This document shows, piece after piece, positions 26,658 to 36,468 of a stretch of 64,000 bases of DNA. The position numbers and the translations under genes were made by a program. This stretch comes from Gammaproteobacteria bacterium (GTDB lineage: Bacteria > Pseudomonadota > Gammaproteobacteria > Eutrophobiales > Eutrophobiaceae): positions 62,001 through 126,000 of the forward strand of contig JAJFKL010000021.1 of assembly GCA_021773235.1 (NCBI GenBank), in the 5' to 3' direction. Numbering within the stretch: the first letter of the stretch is position 1; each line of letters starts with the position of its first letter. Below the pieces are notes generated by a model. The model had not been told where the DNA came from. It ran no database searches and saw only the letters and a program-made list of their open reading frames with translations.

Positions 26658-27263
26658 TTAATTTCTGGAACTAATACGGACAACATCACGTTTCATTTGT
26701 TCTAATAAACCATCAACGCCATTATTCTTGGCGATCGCTCGATATTCATTGCGGTAGCTTTGTACCAAGCTCAAATTTTCAACCGTGAAATCATATGCAA
26801 ACCAAATGTTCACAAACCGTTTCATACGGTATGAGATGGGAATCTCTATATTGGTCTTATCCTTTACTATAATTGTGTCTACGGTGGAATAGCCTTCAGT
26901 GTCAGAACTCTCAGTAACATATTCGACTCGTTCACCCGTATATTGTTTGATGCGCTGCCAATATGTATTGAGCAAAATTTGTTCAAACAAGGAGATAAAT
27001 TGATTCTTTTGTTCATCATCGGCAATCTTCCAGTTTGTTGCCAGTATACGTCGGGACATCTCCTTAAAATTGATACGTTCTTTGACTATTTGAAATACAA
27101 TATCTTTGCGTTGATCTTCGTTGAGATTTTTATCATTTAATATAGACAGGACTTGTTCGACTGTTTTCTTAACGATCTTACCCGGAGATTCTTCAGTGGC
27201 TTGTAGTCCAAATGGTAGTAGACACATAAATAATGCAATCAATACTATTTTCTTTAATCTCAT
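26658..27263 (-). CDS. MlaC/Ttg2D-family periplasmic phospholipid-binding protein
   Basis: 201 residues with a signal peptide (KKIVLIALFMCLLPFGLQA). The family regions are visible: VLSILNDKNLNEDQRKDIVF, FKEMSRRILATNWK, and YDFTVENLSLVQSYRNEYRA near the C-terminus. In the Mla pathway MlaC ferries phospholipid between outer and inner membranes. Here none of mlaF, mlaE, mlaD or mlaB is present; instead the gene follows an RND pump by 24 bp and precedes folA by 21 bp. The context resembles hopanoid-type or other RND lipid exporters that use a solo MlaC-like protein, which is inference. Confidence 0.85.
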   Translation of the reverse strand: MRLKKIVLIALFMCLLPFGLQATEESPGKIVKKTVEQVLSILNDKNLNEDQRKDIVFQIVKERINFKEMSRRILATNWKIADDEQKNQFISLFEQILLNTYWQRIKQYTGERVEYVTESSDTEGYSTVDTIIVKDKTNIEIPISYRMKRFVNIWFAYDFTVENLSLVQSYRNEYRAIAKNNGVDGLLEQMKRDVVRISSRN

Positions 27264-27287
27264 ATATTTTCCTTAATCAGAAATTGA

Positions 27288-30200
27288 TTATTGATACTGC
27301 TTAAAATTGACGCGAAATAATAAGCTATATAAAACCGGCACAAGTAATAAGGTTAATAAGGTTGCGAAGGCCAAACCAAAAATTATTGAAATCGCCATAG
27401 GCCTAAACATAGCGGTGCCACCCCACCATAATGGCATCATACCAAATACCGTTGTTGCGGTTGTTAGCAATATTGGTCGTAATCGTTGTATGCACGCGGC
27501 AATAACTGCGTCAGTTTCTTCTTTCCCAAGCTCTTCAACTTCTATCTTTATTCTATCCAGTAAGACGATAGCATTATTTATAATAATACCGGACAGAGAT
27601 ATCAATCCTAATATAGTAAAGAATCCGAATGATGATCCTGCTATGAATAACCCATAGGAAACACCAATTAGACCCAATGGTATGGTGGTTAAGATTATGA
27701 ACGGTCGTCTCACAGAATTAAATTGACCAACAAGAAGTAATAATATCAACATTGCGGCAATGGGTAATTTAGCCGCAATGGAGGCGTTAGCCTGACCAGA
27801 CTCTTCCGCTTCACCACCTTCCTCGTAGCTATAATCTCTTGGCCAACTCGCTTGTGCTTCTTCTAACCATGGCGATAGTGATGAATTTACTTCTGCAGCG
27901 GTCGCTTCTGGCCTGAGTTGCGCTTTCAGAGTAATCGTTCTATTTCGATCTCGGCGTTCAATCTTGCCCGGTTCAAAAACCAGCTTAACGTCAGCGACCT
28001 GCTTTAAAGGAACTGATTCTCCAGTCGATTGGGAATAGATACTTGTTCCATCTAATTTACTGATATCTTGTCTATCTGCAGCAATGGAACGTAATGTAAT
28101 TGGTATTAACTTATCATCTTCACGATATTCTGTCATATCAATGCCTGACAGACTTGCTTTTAAGGAATAAGCAACATCATCGCTTGTTACGCCTGCGCGT
28201 CTTGCGCGTTCTTGGTCAACGTCGACTAATAATTTCTTTGTTTTTTTACCCCAAGTACTTTTTACTGATGAAATTAAAGACTCATCATATAAGCGATTTG
28301 TGACCTCATCGGCAATTTTATAAAGCTGTTCAAACTCTGGGCCTGATATTCTAATCTGTATGGGGTAACCGACCGGCGGGCCATTTTCAAAGCGACTCAG
28401 TTTAACGCCTAAATCAGGATAATTCTGTTTCGCATATCCTTCGATACCTTTAATGACTTCTTCGGCATCTTTACTATCTACAGTATTAGCAACAAAAAAC
28501 GAATTAGCCGGATTCTGTTTAGGTGGATCAAGTGCTAGGTCAAAACGTGGACCACCATCTCCGATAAATGTCAGCCAGTTTTTTATTTTTGCCTGGCCAT
28601 CTTTAGGATTAAAAAATGTTTGTTCTACATATCGATCAATATCAGACATGACAGCCTGACTAGTTTCAATGGAAGTTCCCAGTGGCATTTCAAAACTACC
28701 GTTAAAGACAGGGTCTTCAGACTGTTCAATAAATATTTTGGGAACATATCCCATGACTTGAATGGCAGAAAAGAATAGTGCCAACATTAATAGTCCAAAC
28801 CAGACTTTATGTTTCAATGCAGTCAATAAGACTTTTCTATAAATGTTATAAACAAAACTATTATATTGTTCTCCATTTTCATGCTTTAAAGATTTTTTAC
28901 ATAGCGCTTTCGATGCCAACATGGGTATAACAGTCATCGCCAAAAACCATGAGGTAAGTAAAGTTATAGTAACCACATAAAAAATATCTGCAGTGTATTC
29001 ACCAACCGCAGACTCTGCTAATGCTATAGGCATAAACGCGGCGCCTGTCGTCAATGAAGATACGAGTAAGGGTAAAAGTAATTCTCGGCCTGATTCAATT
29101 GCCGCTTCAACAGACGATAATCCTTGATCATATTTAACGATGACTGATTCAACCATAACGATGGCATTATCAACTAATAAACCCAGTGAAATAATTAACG
29201 CTGCTAGGGAAATCTGATTAATCGTAATACCAAATATTTGCATCAGATAAAGCGCTATGATCATAGCCGATGGGATAAGTGCTGCAACAACGATACCTGT
29301 CCGCAAGCCTAAAGTGATCAACATGACTAAACACACAATAGCAACAGCCTGAAATAAATTACTGATAAAATTATCGACATTATCTTTTACCAGATTCGCC
29401 TGAAACCAAATTTTTTCCAATTCAATACCCCAAGGGTATTGTTGACGAATAAGTGGAATCGCTTGGTCTAATTTTTCCCCTAGCTTCAAAATATCGCCAC
29501 CATCGCGCATAGAGATCGCAATGGCTAAAGAAGGTTTGCCATTAACACGTGTCACGCTTTTTGGCGGGTCAGTATAATCACGATAAATATTTGCTATATC
29601 TCCCAAGTAAACAACATTACCATTTGGTAATTGAATTACTGTACTGCGCAACTCATCAATCGATTCAAAATTACCAGTAGGTTCAAGCACGATACGTTCG
29701 CGGCCAGTGAGGATATCCCCGCCAGAAGATAAAATATTAGCTGTTGATAAAACACCCGATAATTGTTGTGGTGAAACGCCCAATTCTGCTAATCGCGCAT
29801 TGTTATATTCAACAAAAATTGATTCTTCTTGGGCACCATGTATATCTACCTTTGCGACTTCCTGTATTTTTAACAATCGGTCACGTATATCATCAGCAAC
29901 CTCTTTTAGTTCAGCATAGCTATAACCATCACCGGTCAGGGTATAGACACTACCAAAGACATCACCAAATTCATCATTAACAAAAGGACCCTCTATACCA
30001 TCTGGCAGGTCCTGTTTAACATCTTCCACTTTACGTCGCATATCATCAAAGATGGGACGCATGTTTTTATAAGACTCTAGAAAGTTAACATTAATAATTG
30101 AAATGCCATTACGGGATTCACTTGTAATGAAGTCCACTTCTGGCATCTCTTGAACTTTCTTTTCCAGTTTGTCAGTAACCAACAACTCAACTCGCTCTGG

Positions 30201-30365
30201 ATTAGCACCAGGAAATTGTGTAGAGATAACGGCAACACGAACAACAAAGCCTGGATCACGGGCCTTGGGTAACTGTACGTAGGCACTGATACCACTAAGT
30301 ATCAGGATGGTCACTAATATTATCGTGACGCGATCATAACGAAATGCGAGTTGAGTAATGTTCAT
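27288..30365 (-). CDS. RND efflux pump permease (AcrB/HAE1 superfamily)
   Basis: 1025 residues, full length. It opens MNITQLAFRYDRVTIILVTI, has two large periplasmic loops, and carries the membrane motif GLLVDNAIVMVESVIVKYDQG and, late in the second half, IILTTIPLGLIGVSYGLF and SGIIINNAIVLLDRIKIEVE, with intramembrane acidic residues of the proton relay (LVDNAIVMVE). It exports substrate with the adaptor encoded 2 bp upstream and the TolC-like channel before that. The long substrate-facing loops differ from the partial pump at 1-2397. It is followed by a MlaC-like gene, which hints at lipid or hydrophobic substrate. Substrate unknown. Confidence 0.94.
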   Translation of the reverse strand: MNITQLAFRYDRVTIILVTILILSGISAYVQLPKARDPGFVVRVAVISTQFPGANPERVELLVTDKLEKKVQEMPEVDFITSESRNGISIINVNFLESYKNMRPIFDDMRRKVEDVKQDLPDGIEGPFVNDEFGDVFGSVYTLTGDGYSYAELKEVADDIRDRLLKIQEVAKVDIHGAQEESIFVEYNNARLAELGVSPQQLSGVLSTANILSSGGDILTGRERIVLEPTGNFESIDELRSTVIQLPNGNVVYLGDIANIYRDYTDPPKSVTRVNGKPSLAIAISMRDGGDILKLGEKLDQAIPLIRQQYPWGIELEKIWFQANLVKDNVDNFISNLFQAVAIVCLVMLITLGLRTGIVVAALIPSAMIIALYLMQIFGITINQISLAALIISLGLLVDNAIVMVESVIVKYDQGLSSVEAAIESGRELLLPLLVSSLTTGAAFMPIALAESAVGEYTADIFYVVTITLLTSWFLAMTVIPMLASKALCKKSLKHENGEQYNSFVYNIYRKVLLTALKHKVWFGLLMLALFFSAIQVMGYVPKIFIEQSEDPVFNGSFEMPLGTSIETSQAVMSDIDRYVEQTFFNPKDGQAKIKNWLTFIGDGGPRFDLALDPPKQNPANSFFVANTVDSKDAEEVIKGIEGYAKQNYPDLGVKLSRFENGPPVGYPIQIRISGPEFEQLYKIADEVTNRLYDESLISSVKSTWGKKTKKLLVDVDQERARRAGVTSDDVAYSLKASLSGIDMTEYREDDKLIPITLRSIAADRQDISKLDGTSIYSQSTGESVPLKQVADVKLVFEPGKIERRDRNRTITLKAQLRPEATAAEVNSSLSPWLEEAQASWPRDYSYEEGGEAEESGQANASIAAKLPIAAMLILLLLVGQFNSVRRPFIILTTIPLGLIGVSYGLFIAGSSFGFFTILGLISLSGIIINNAIVLLDRIKIEVEELGKEETDAVIAACIQRLRPILLTTATTVFGMMPLWWGGTAMFRPMAISIIFGLAFATLLTLLLVPVLYSLLFRVNFKQYQ

Positions 30366-30367
30366 GT

Positions 30368-31462
30368 CTAATCGATTAAAACTTTTAGTCCCGGCCGAAT
30401 AACATTAACACCTGCGACAACCACTTTATCACCATCCTTAACGCCCTCAATGATTTCCAAGCCAGTGGGAGACAATTCACCTGTGCTTACTGTTTGTCGT
30501 TTGACCAGACCCACGCCTGTTTCATTTGTTTCCTCGACGAGGAAAACATAACGGCCTGTCACATCTTCGCCGACAGCAACGGCAGGAATTATAAAGTTCG
30601 ATTTGCCATTGCTCATATCAAAAGCAAAAGAAACTTGAGCGGCCAACCCGGAGCGAAGTCCATTTGAGGTATCATTTAATGCTACAGTCACTGTGTAGGT
30701 TGCACCCGCGATAGATGCAACGCCTACTTCTGTGACCTTTGCAGGAAATATTTTTTCAGGAATTGAACTAAAACTTACAGCAGCGTCCATATCTCTTTTT
30801 ATCAAGGCGATCAGGCTTTCCGGAACTGCTAATTCAACTTCCAGGCGATCACCACAAGTAACAGATACAATAGTTTGACCGGCGGAGACATTTTCATTCA
30901 TCTCTGTCAGTACATCAGCGACCCCACAAGGCTCGGTCGCTTTTAATTTAGTATAGGAAACATTTAAGCGCGCCAATTCCAATGCTTTTCTTGCAACACT
31001 GACTTGCGCCTTGCTTGACTCTGCCGTAGCTCTAGATGAATCCAGGTCATTTCTGGAAGCATTATTATTTTCATACAAACCTTTTACCCTTTCGAAGTTA
31101 GATTGAGCATTACGTAAAGTAGCTTCTACTTGTGACAAGTTTGCAAAGGCTTGTTGTGCTTCCAGTTGATATTGTGAAGGATCGATTTCTGAAATTAGTT
31201 GTCCAGCTTTTAATTGATCGCCCACTTCAACCGGGACAGATTGAATCGCCCCGCCTACTCTAAAACTTAAGTTGGATTCCTGACCTGCCTTGGCCAATCC
31301 CGAAAAAGTACGCATGGTCCCGGCTTCAATAGATGAGACTGTGATATAACGGACTGGCCGTAATTCTATCTCTGCGTTAGTTGTATCATCCGTGTTTTCG
31401 CCACAGGCACTCAAGAGAAAAAATGAGATTGCTGGCACACATAGTTTTATTAAGTTGTTCAT
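30368..31462 (-). CDS. RND efflux membrane fusion lipoprotein
   Basis: 364 residues from the ATG at 31462 (MNNLIKLCVPAISFFLLSAC). The lipobox LLSAC at residues 17-21 marks it as a lipoprotein. A longer reading from 31546 would put the signal behind a 28-residue tail and is rejected. Adaptor domains follow: lipoyl half (GLAKAGQESNLSFRVGGAIQ), alpha-hairpin (residues 85-160), second lipoyl half and barrel (EPCGVADVLTEMNENVSAGQ), and a membrane-proximal end GVNVIRPGLKVLID. It lies 2 bp upstream of the pump gene and 25 bp after the TolC fusion stop. Confidence 0.93.
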   Translation of the reverse strand: MNNLIKLCVPAISFFLLSACGENTDDTTNAEIELRPVRYITVSSIEAGTMRTFSGLAKAGQESNLSFRVGGAIQSVPVEVGDQLKAGQLISEIDPSQYQLEAQQAFANLSQVEATLRNAQSNFERVKGLYENNNASRNDLDSSRATAESSKAQVSVARKALELARLNVSYTKLKATEPCGVADVLTEMNENVSAGQTIVSVTCGDRLEVELAVPESLIALIKRDMDAAVSFSSIPEKIFPAKVTEVGVASIAGATYTVTVALNDTSNGLRSGLAAQVSFAFDMSNGKSNFIIPAVAVGEDVTGRYVFLVEETNETGVGLVKRQTVSTGELSPTGLEIIEGVKDGDKVVVAGVNVIRPGLKVLID

Positions 31463-31487
31463 ATTTCCGTTCCCGAAACAGGCTGAT

Positions 31488-33836
31488 TTAACGATTCCTC
31501 GCCTTGTAATATTGATCCAGCTCTTGATACCAATATTCGAATCCATCCTCTGTCAGTAATAGATCAAAATTTGCTACCGAGCGTTGTATTTCTATCCAAT
31601 CGATCATAAAAGTATATTGTGCTTCTACCGCAGAGAGGTTTGCTGCTAGCGACGCATCTTGCGCATCAATTAAATCTGTAATTGACACAGCACCTTTTGA
31701 ATATGCATCGATTACCAAAAACAGGTTTTCCTTCGCTGCATCAGCAGCGTCTCTTGATAAGCGAATTGCAGGATAACTCCCACTTGCTTGTTGTATTGCA
31801 GACCTTACACGCGCTTCTATTTGTTCTTTTGTATTTGCACGTTGATAGCGGCTTTGAATTAATGTGTTATTAGCTCTTGAGACTGCTGCCTTTCTGGCTC
31901 CACCAGCAAATAAAGGTAAGGTTGCCTGCAAACCGATAGTCCATTGGTCATCAGATAGATTTGAATTATCTCCCAAACCACCTCGTTCAATATTACGTCC
32001 ATATTGTGTGTTTAGGTTTATATCAGGCACATAATATGCGCGTTCAGTGGCGAGTAATTGTCGTTGGTTAGATGAGATAATAAAGTCTGTTTGTTCTAAT
32101 TCGGGTGAATTATTGAGTGCACGTTCGACTTCAAATTCAGTAAAAACATCAAAGCTAAGAGGATTATCAAAAAAGCGTTGAAAACGTTCACTATCGAGAA
32201 TGACCAATAAATCAGCAATACCATTATCGGTTACTGCAATGGCTTCCGATAGAGTCATATTCAATTGTCGTTTTAATTCTGTTTCAGACTGATCGCGTAA
32301 TGATTGAGCTGAATACAAATTGCGTCTATCGGTCGCCAACTGGCTTTGCCAGCGTAACACTTCTGAGCGATCGGTATAGCCAATCTTTAAACGTGTCTCT
32401 GCTAATTCAAGATTTGTTTCTGTAACAGCCAGATTGGATCGTCTTACTTTTTCTGTCGCATTTGCTAATAATAACTGTAAATAGGCCGTTGAGCTTGTAC
32501 TTATCACGTTCAGAATACTGCTTCTCAATGCAGCAGATTCAGCTTGCTGAAGCAACTTAGCTATCTCGTAGCCCGATTTATTAGTTTCAGAATAAATAAC
32601 CTGACTCGCTGTCAGTTCTGAATCAGATGAACGTTGTGCCTGCGATAATCCAGCACGGTCGCGATCAATCTGCGATATGCCAGCACCAATACTAAATTGT
32701 GGTAGTAATGGTGAACGTGCATTTTTGACATCATCCTTTGATAACGCCAAATCCAGCTTATCAATTTGTAATGAAAGGTTCGAACTAATCGCTTTTTGTA
32801 TTGCTTCAACCAAACTCACAGAGACTTTGTTGTTAGTAACTTCTTCATAAAGCAGATCTGCCGATTCCAAAGATTGCCATTTAGGAGAAAAACCAATTGC
32901 CCTTGCCGTGCGCATATTGATTGCTAACTTTTGTGGTTGTTCAAGTTCGATTTTTAATGTTGATGCATTTGAGCCCAGTAATATACTCTGCATATATAAA
33001 GCAATGCGCCTTGCATAGCGTATGGTATCCACCTCACGCCCACTTGAAGTGGCAAGCAGACCCATTTCAAGTTCGACTCGGCCTAGTAAAGAGAAACTTG
33101 GAATCTTACGTTCAACCAAGTTACTGGCAAAGCGCTTGAAATCCTCTTCACTAAAGCGTAACAACGGTGGGACATAAATCGCATCTATTGTTGGTGGCAG
33201 TGTTTGTAGAGTACTTTCCGGATCATCAATAACCGGTAATAAGGATAACTCAAACCCGAGTTCTTCCTGTACGCTATAAGTTGCTCCACGTAATTGTGGC
33301 AATGCTTCCAGGAACAATTTATCAACTACGATTGCCAAATGTTTATATTGGTTTAATTCATAAAACTGACGCAGATCATCAGCAATGGTTCGCCCTTCAC
33401 TGACATAGACATAATTATGTTTACCACTAGCTTCGTCTTTATATGGTAATTCCTGCAATATACGATCAGCCACAATCGGAGCAATAACCGGCTTGTTTAA
33501 TGTTTCAATTTGAGCAGCTTGATGTGAACTCAACAAACCATTGGCAATGATCATGTCCACTGAAGGATCATTCAATAATTCATGTAAGCTTTTATTAATT
33601 CCATCAACACGCCAGTTACCATGCAAGACCTTATCTTGAGGAAATTCTATATTGAATTCACCAGCAGTTAATTCCTTTACTTCTTTTATGATTTGATTGA
33701 TTGGAAGTATTTCACGTTTGATTGGTCCATCTAAAACAATGCCAACGCGAATAGTATCTACAGCTTGTACTGAAGACAGCGAAAGAATAAAGAGTATAAA
33801 AAGATAGTTAATTTTTTTAACTAATTTTGACATCAT
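31488..33836 (-). CDS. Fusion of a periplasmic-binding-protein-like domain to a TolC-family outer-membrane channel
   Basis: 782 residues from the ATG at 33836 (the next codon is also ATG). This is nearly twice the ~450 of ordinary TolC-like channels. A signal peptide (about 1-25) is followed by an ABC_sub_bind-type domain, residues 28-330 (VGIVLDGPIKREILPINQII; MIIANGLLSSHQAAQ; AIYVPPLLRFSEEDF), then by two outer-membrane efflux repeats, residues 345-782 (ILNVISTSSTAYLQLLLANA; QWTIGLQATLPLFAGGARKA). The channel would complete the pump encoded downstream. The binding-protein-like domain resembles tryptophan/BMP-like sensors and may bind a small ligand. It overlaps nothing but abuts thyA by a few bases. 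Confidence 0.85.
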   Translation of the reverse strand: MMSKLVKKINYLFILFILSLSSVQAVDTIRVGIVLDGPIKREILPINQIIKEVKELTAGEFNIEFPQDKVLHGNWRVDGINKSLHELLNDPSVDMIIANGLLSSHQAAQIETLNKPVIAPIVADRILQELPYKDEASGKHNYVYVSEGRTIADDLRQFYELNQYKHLAIVVDKLFLEALPQLRGATYSVQEELGFELSLLPVIDDPESTLQTLPPTIDAIYVPPLLRFSEEDFKRFASNLVERKIPSFSLLGRVELEMGLLATSSGREVDTIRYARRIALYMQSILLGSNASTLKIELEQPQKLAINMRTARAIGFSPKWQSLESADLLYEEVTNNKVSVSLVEAIQKAISSNLSLQIDKLDLALSKDDVKNARSPLLPQFSIGAGISQIDRDRAGLSQAQRSSDSELTASQVIYSETNKSGYEIAKLLQQAESAALRSSILNVISTSSTAYLQLLLANATEKVRRSNLAVTETNLELAETRLKIGYTDRSEVLRWQSQLATDRRNLYSAQSLRDQSETELKRQLNMTLSEAIAVTDNGIADLLVILDSERFQRFFDNPLSFDVFTEFEVERALNNSPELEQTDFIISSNQRQLLATERAYYVPDINLNTQYGRNIERGGLGDNSNLSDDQWTIGLQATLPLFAGGARKAAVSRANNTLIQSRYQRANTKEQIEARVRSAIQQASGSYPAIRLSRDAADAAKENLFLVIDAYSKGAVSITDLIDAQDASLAANLSAVEAQYTFMIDWIEIQRSVANFDLLLTEDGFEYWYQELDQYYKARNR

Positions 33837-33840
33837 TACA

Positions 33841-34632
33841 CTATACGGCAATAGGCGCAGTGATTTTTGGATGCGCCTCGTAATTTATTAACTCAAAATC
33901 TTCGTAACTAAATGCCAGTATATCGTTTATATTTGGGTTGATTCTCATCTCGGGAAGCGGAAAAGGTTTACGTGATATTTGTTCTTCAACTTGTTCAAAA
34001 TGGTTTAAATAAATATGTGCATCACCAAAGGTATGCACAAACTCTCCAACTTTAAGTCCAGTTACCTGTGCAATCATCATTAATAGCAAAGAGTAAGATG
34101 CAATATTAAACGGCACGCCCAGAAAAATATCTGCGCTACGTTGGTAGAGTTGGCAAGAGAGCTTTCCATCAGCAACATAAAACTGAAACAAGGCATGGCA
34201 AGGCATCAACGCCATTTGATCCAATTCACCGACGTTCCATGCACTGACAATCAAGCGACGCGAATCTGGGTTTTGTTTTATTTGTTCAATGACGTCTGTG
34301 ATTTGATCTATAGTCTTGTCTGTCGTGTTCCATGATCGCCATTGTGCACCATAAACCGGACCTAAATCACCATGCTCATCAGCCCATTCATCCCAGATGG
34401 ATACACCATTATCCTTAAGGTATTGAATGTTTGTGTTACCTTGCAAAAACCAGAGCAATTCATAAATAATCGATTTCAGATGACATTTCTTGGTTGTCAC
34501 TAATGGAAAACCATTATTTAAATCAAATCGCATTTGATAACCAAAGACGCTAATAGTCCCGGTACCCGTACGATCCTCTTTTTTTGTGCCATTTGATTTT
34601 ACATGGCGTAATAAATCCAGATATTGCTGCAC
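33841..34632 (-). CDS. thyA: Thymidylate synthase ThyA
   Basis: 263 residues. Core motifs: the folate/dUMP loop in [16 protein letters not shown], the catalytic cysteine in [12 protein letters not shown], and [17 protein letters not shown] with the asparagine that fixes dUMP. ThyA makes dTMP from dUMP with methylene-tetrahydrofolate and leaves dihydrofolate, which FolA recycles. It follows lgt by 6 bp, as in many gammaproteobacteria. The pump genes separate it from folA. Confidence 0.97.
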   Translation of the reverse strand: MQQYLDLLRHVKSNGTKKEDRTGTGTISVFGYQMRFDLNNGFPLVTTKKCHLKSIIYELLWFLQGNTNIQYLKDNGVSIWDEWADEHGDLGPVYGAQWRSWNTTDKTIDQITDVIEQIKQNPDSRRLIVSAWNVGELDQMALMPCHALFQFYVADGKLSCQLYQRSADIFLGVPFNIASYSLLLMMIAQVTGLKVGEFVHTFGDAHIYLNHFEQVEEQISRKPFPLPEMRINPNINDILAFSYEDFELINYEAHPKITAPIAV

Positions 34633-34638
34633 TTTTAG

Positions 34639-35430
34639 TTAATTTCCTTTAGCTCGAAAAGCGATGCCAAATAAGATGAGACCGAATAATATCATAGGAG
34701 CAGAAAGCAACATGCCCATAGTTACGAAATCAAATGCAAGATAGCCAATATGCGAATCGGGTACCCGGACAAATTCAACCATAAACCTGAAAACGCCATA
34801 TCCAAACAGGAACAATCCTGAAATTGCCATGGCCGGTCTGGGTTTGGATGAAAACCACCAGAGGATAATAAATAATATCAGGCCTTCAAGAAATGCTTCG
34901 TAAAGCTGCGACGGGTGTCGAGCAATCCCGCCTGCCGCAGGGTCTGGAAAAATCATCGCCCATGGCAAATTACTTGGTCCACCCCAGAGTTCGCCATTAA
35001 TAAAGTTACCAATCCGGCCGGTTCCTAATCCAATAGGAACAACGGGGGCGATAAAATCAGTAACATTGAAGAAGCGCTTATTGAATTTATGGCAAAAGAA
35101 CCAGACAGCAGCAAAAACACCTAGCAGGCCACCATGAAAAGACATGCCTCCTTGTTGAAGATAAATAATCTCTATCGGGTGCTGAAGATAATAAGGCAGA
35201 TTATAAAAAATCACTGACCCTAGCCGACCACCAATAATAATACCCAGCATGGCATAGAAGATAAGGTCTGAAACCTGTTCTGAACTATATCCCCACTGCT
35301 CACGGCTACCGCGAAGCCGCAATAACCACCAAGCCGCTAAAATTCCAAGTATGTAACTGATTCCATACCAATGTATCTGTAGAAACCCAAGGTTTAGAGC
35401 AACAGGATCAATATCGGGATAGGTCATCAT
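34639..35430 (-). CDS. lgt: Prolipoprotein diacylglyceryl transferase Lgt
   Basis: 263 residues, seven membrane helices. The Lgt signature is complete: FHGGLLGVFAAVWFF early, GRIGNFINGELWGGPS in the middle, and HPSQLYEAFLEGLILF with the active-site histidine and tyrosine region. It moves diacylglycerol from phosphatidylglycerol to the lipobox cysteine. It heads the minus-strand run lgt-thyA and is divergent from the HDOD gene across 158 bp. Confidence 0.96.
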   Translation of the reverse strand: MMTYPDIDPVALNLGFLQIHWYGISYILGILAAWWLLRLRGSREQWGYSSEQVSDLIFYAMLGIIIGGRLGSVIFYNLPYYLQHPIEIIYLQQGGMSFHGGLLGVFAAVWFFCHKFNKRFFNVTDFIAPVVPIGLGTGRIGNFINGELWGGPSNLPWAMIFPDPAAGGIARHPSQLYEAFLEGLILFIILWWFSSKPRPAMAISGLFLFGYGVFRFMVEFVRVPDSHIGYLAFDFVTMGMLLSAPMILFGLILFGIAFRAKGN

Positions 35431-35588
35431 GGTAAGTAGGCACTGACATTCAGGTGATCGATAAAGTTAGAATTCTCAGATAATAGTCTGATAAAAAAGG
35501 TAAAAATAAGTTTAAGAAATTCGACTTTGCAGCCGCTATAAGTCATTAACGTCTCATAATATAGTTTTTATTATTAACGGATACCAAT

Positions 35589-36464
35589 ATGACAGGAAGA
35601 CAGACGATTTCAAGCGTGAGATTAGAAATTCAAAAAATCGACCATTTACCCGCTATGCCATCGATAGCGCAAGAGATTCTTATTGCCTCAAATGATGGCA
35701 GCAGCGGCTTAGATGATATTGCAAAGATAATAAAAAAAGACCCCGCCCTATCTGCAAAAATTATAGGTATGTCTAATTCTGCATTTTTCGGTTTTGGACG
35801 GAAAGTCACAACACTGGAACAAGCCATCATTAATGTTCTCGGTTTAGATTTAGTAAAAGGCTTTGCACTAAGTTTGGCGATGAGCAGTGTATTTAATCCG
35901 GAAAAGTGTCAACAGTTCGATTTAAAAAAATATTGGTCTAGTGCATTTATCACCGCAGAGCTAGCCTCTGGATTTGTAAATCTCATTGATTCAGACCAGA
36001 CCCTAGACCCTAACCAGCTCTATCTACATGGATTGTTACACAACATAGGTATCCTGGTATTAGTCGACAGGTTTCCAAATATCATGTCCGAGTTATTTAC
36101 TACTGCAGCAGAAAATAAAGAACAACGTTTAATCGATTACGAAACAGAAACTATTGATTTCAACCATCATGAAGCAGGTGCCTGGTTAGGACATAAATGG
36201 AAACTCCCATTTGAGATTATCGATATTATCGAACATCACCACAATCTGAAATATCAGGAAAGAAATGCTGATACTGTCGTATTAATAGGCCTATGTTCAC
36301 GAATTTCTCGCCAGTGGATTTTGCAGACGAACTACGATCCTATGCAAGAGGTTGAGGCTATCAAATCACTTAATATCGATAAAAATGCTTTAGAAAAATA
36401 TATATCTAAATCATATAAAAAACTTGAAAACATAAACCAGCTAGTTGATGAGATTGCGAGATAA
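35589..36464 (+). CDS. HDOD-domain signalling protein
   Basis: 291 residues. The HDOD domain covers about residues 12-210 (IDHLPAMPSIAQEILIASND, KIIKKDPALSAKIIGMSNSAFFG in part, LHGLLHNIGILVLVD, HHEAGAWLGHKWKLPFEIID). Catalytic HD pairs of true phosphohydrolases are not complete, as usual for HDOD. Such proteins act as scaffold or regulatory modules in c-di-GMP and stress networks. The GAF-GGDEF gene follows within 4 nt, so they probably work as a pair. Confidence 0.88.
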   Translation: MTGRQTISSVRLEIQKIDHLPAMPSIAQEILIASNDGSSGLDDIAKIIKKDPALSAKIIGMSNSAFFGFGRKVTTLEQAIINVLGLDLVKGFALSLAMSSVFNPEKCQQFDLKKYWSSAFITAELASGFVNLIDSDQTLDPNQLYLHGLLHNIGILVLVDRFPNIMSELFTTAAENKEQRLIDYETETIDFNHHEAGAWLGHKWKLPFEIIDIIEHHHNLKYQERNADTVVLIGLCSRISRQWILQTNYDPMQEVEAIKSLNIDKNALEKYISKSYKKLENINQLVDEIAR

Positions 36465-36468
36465 TACT

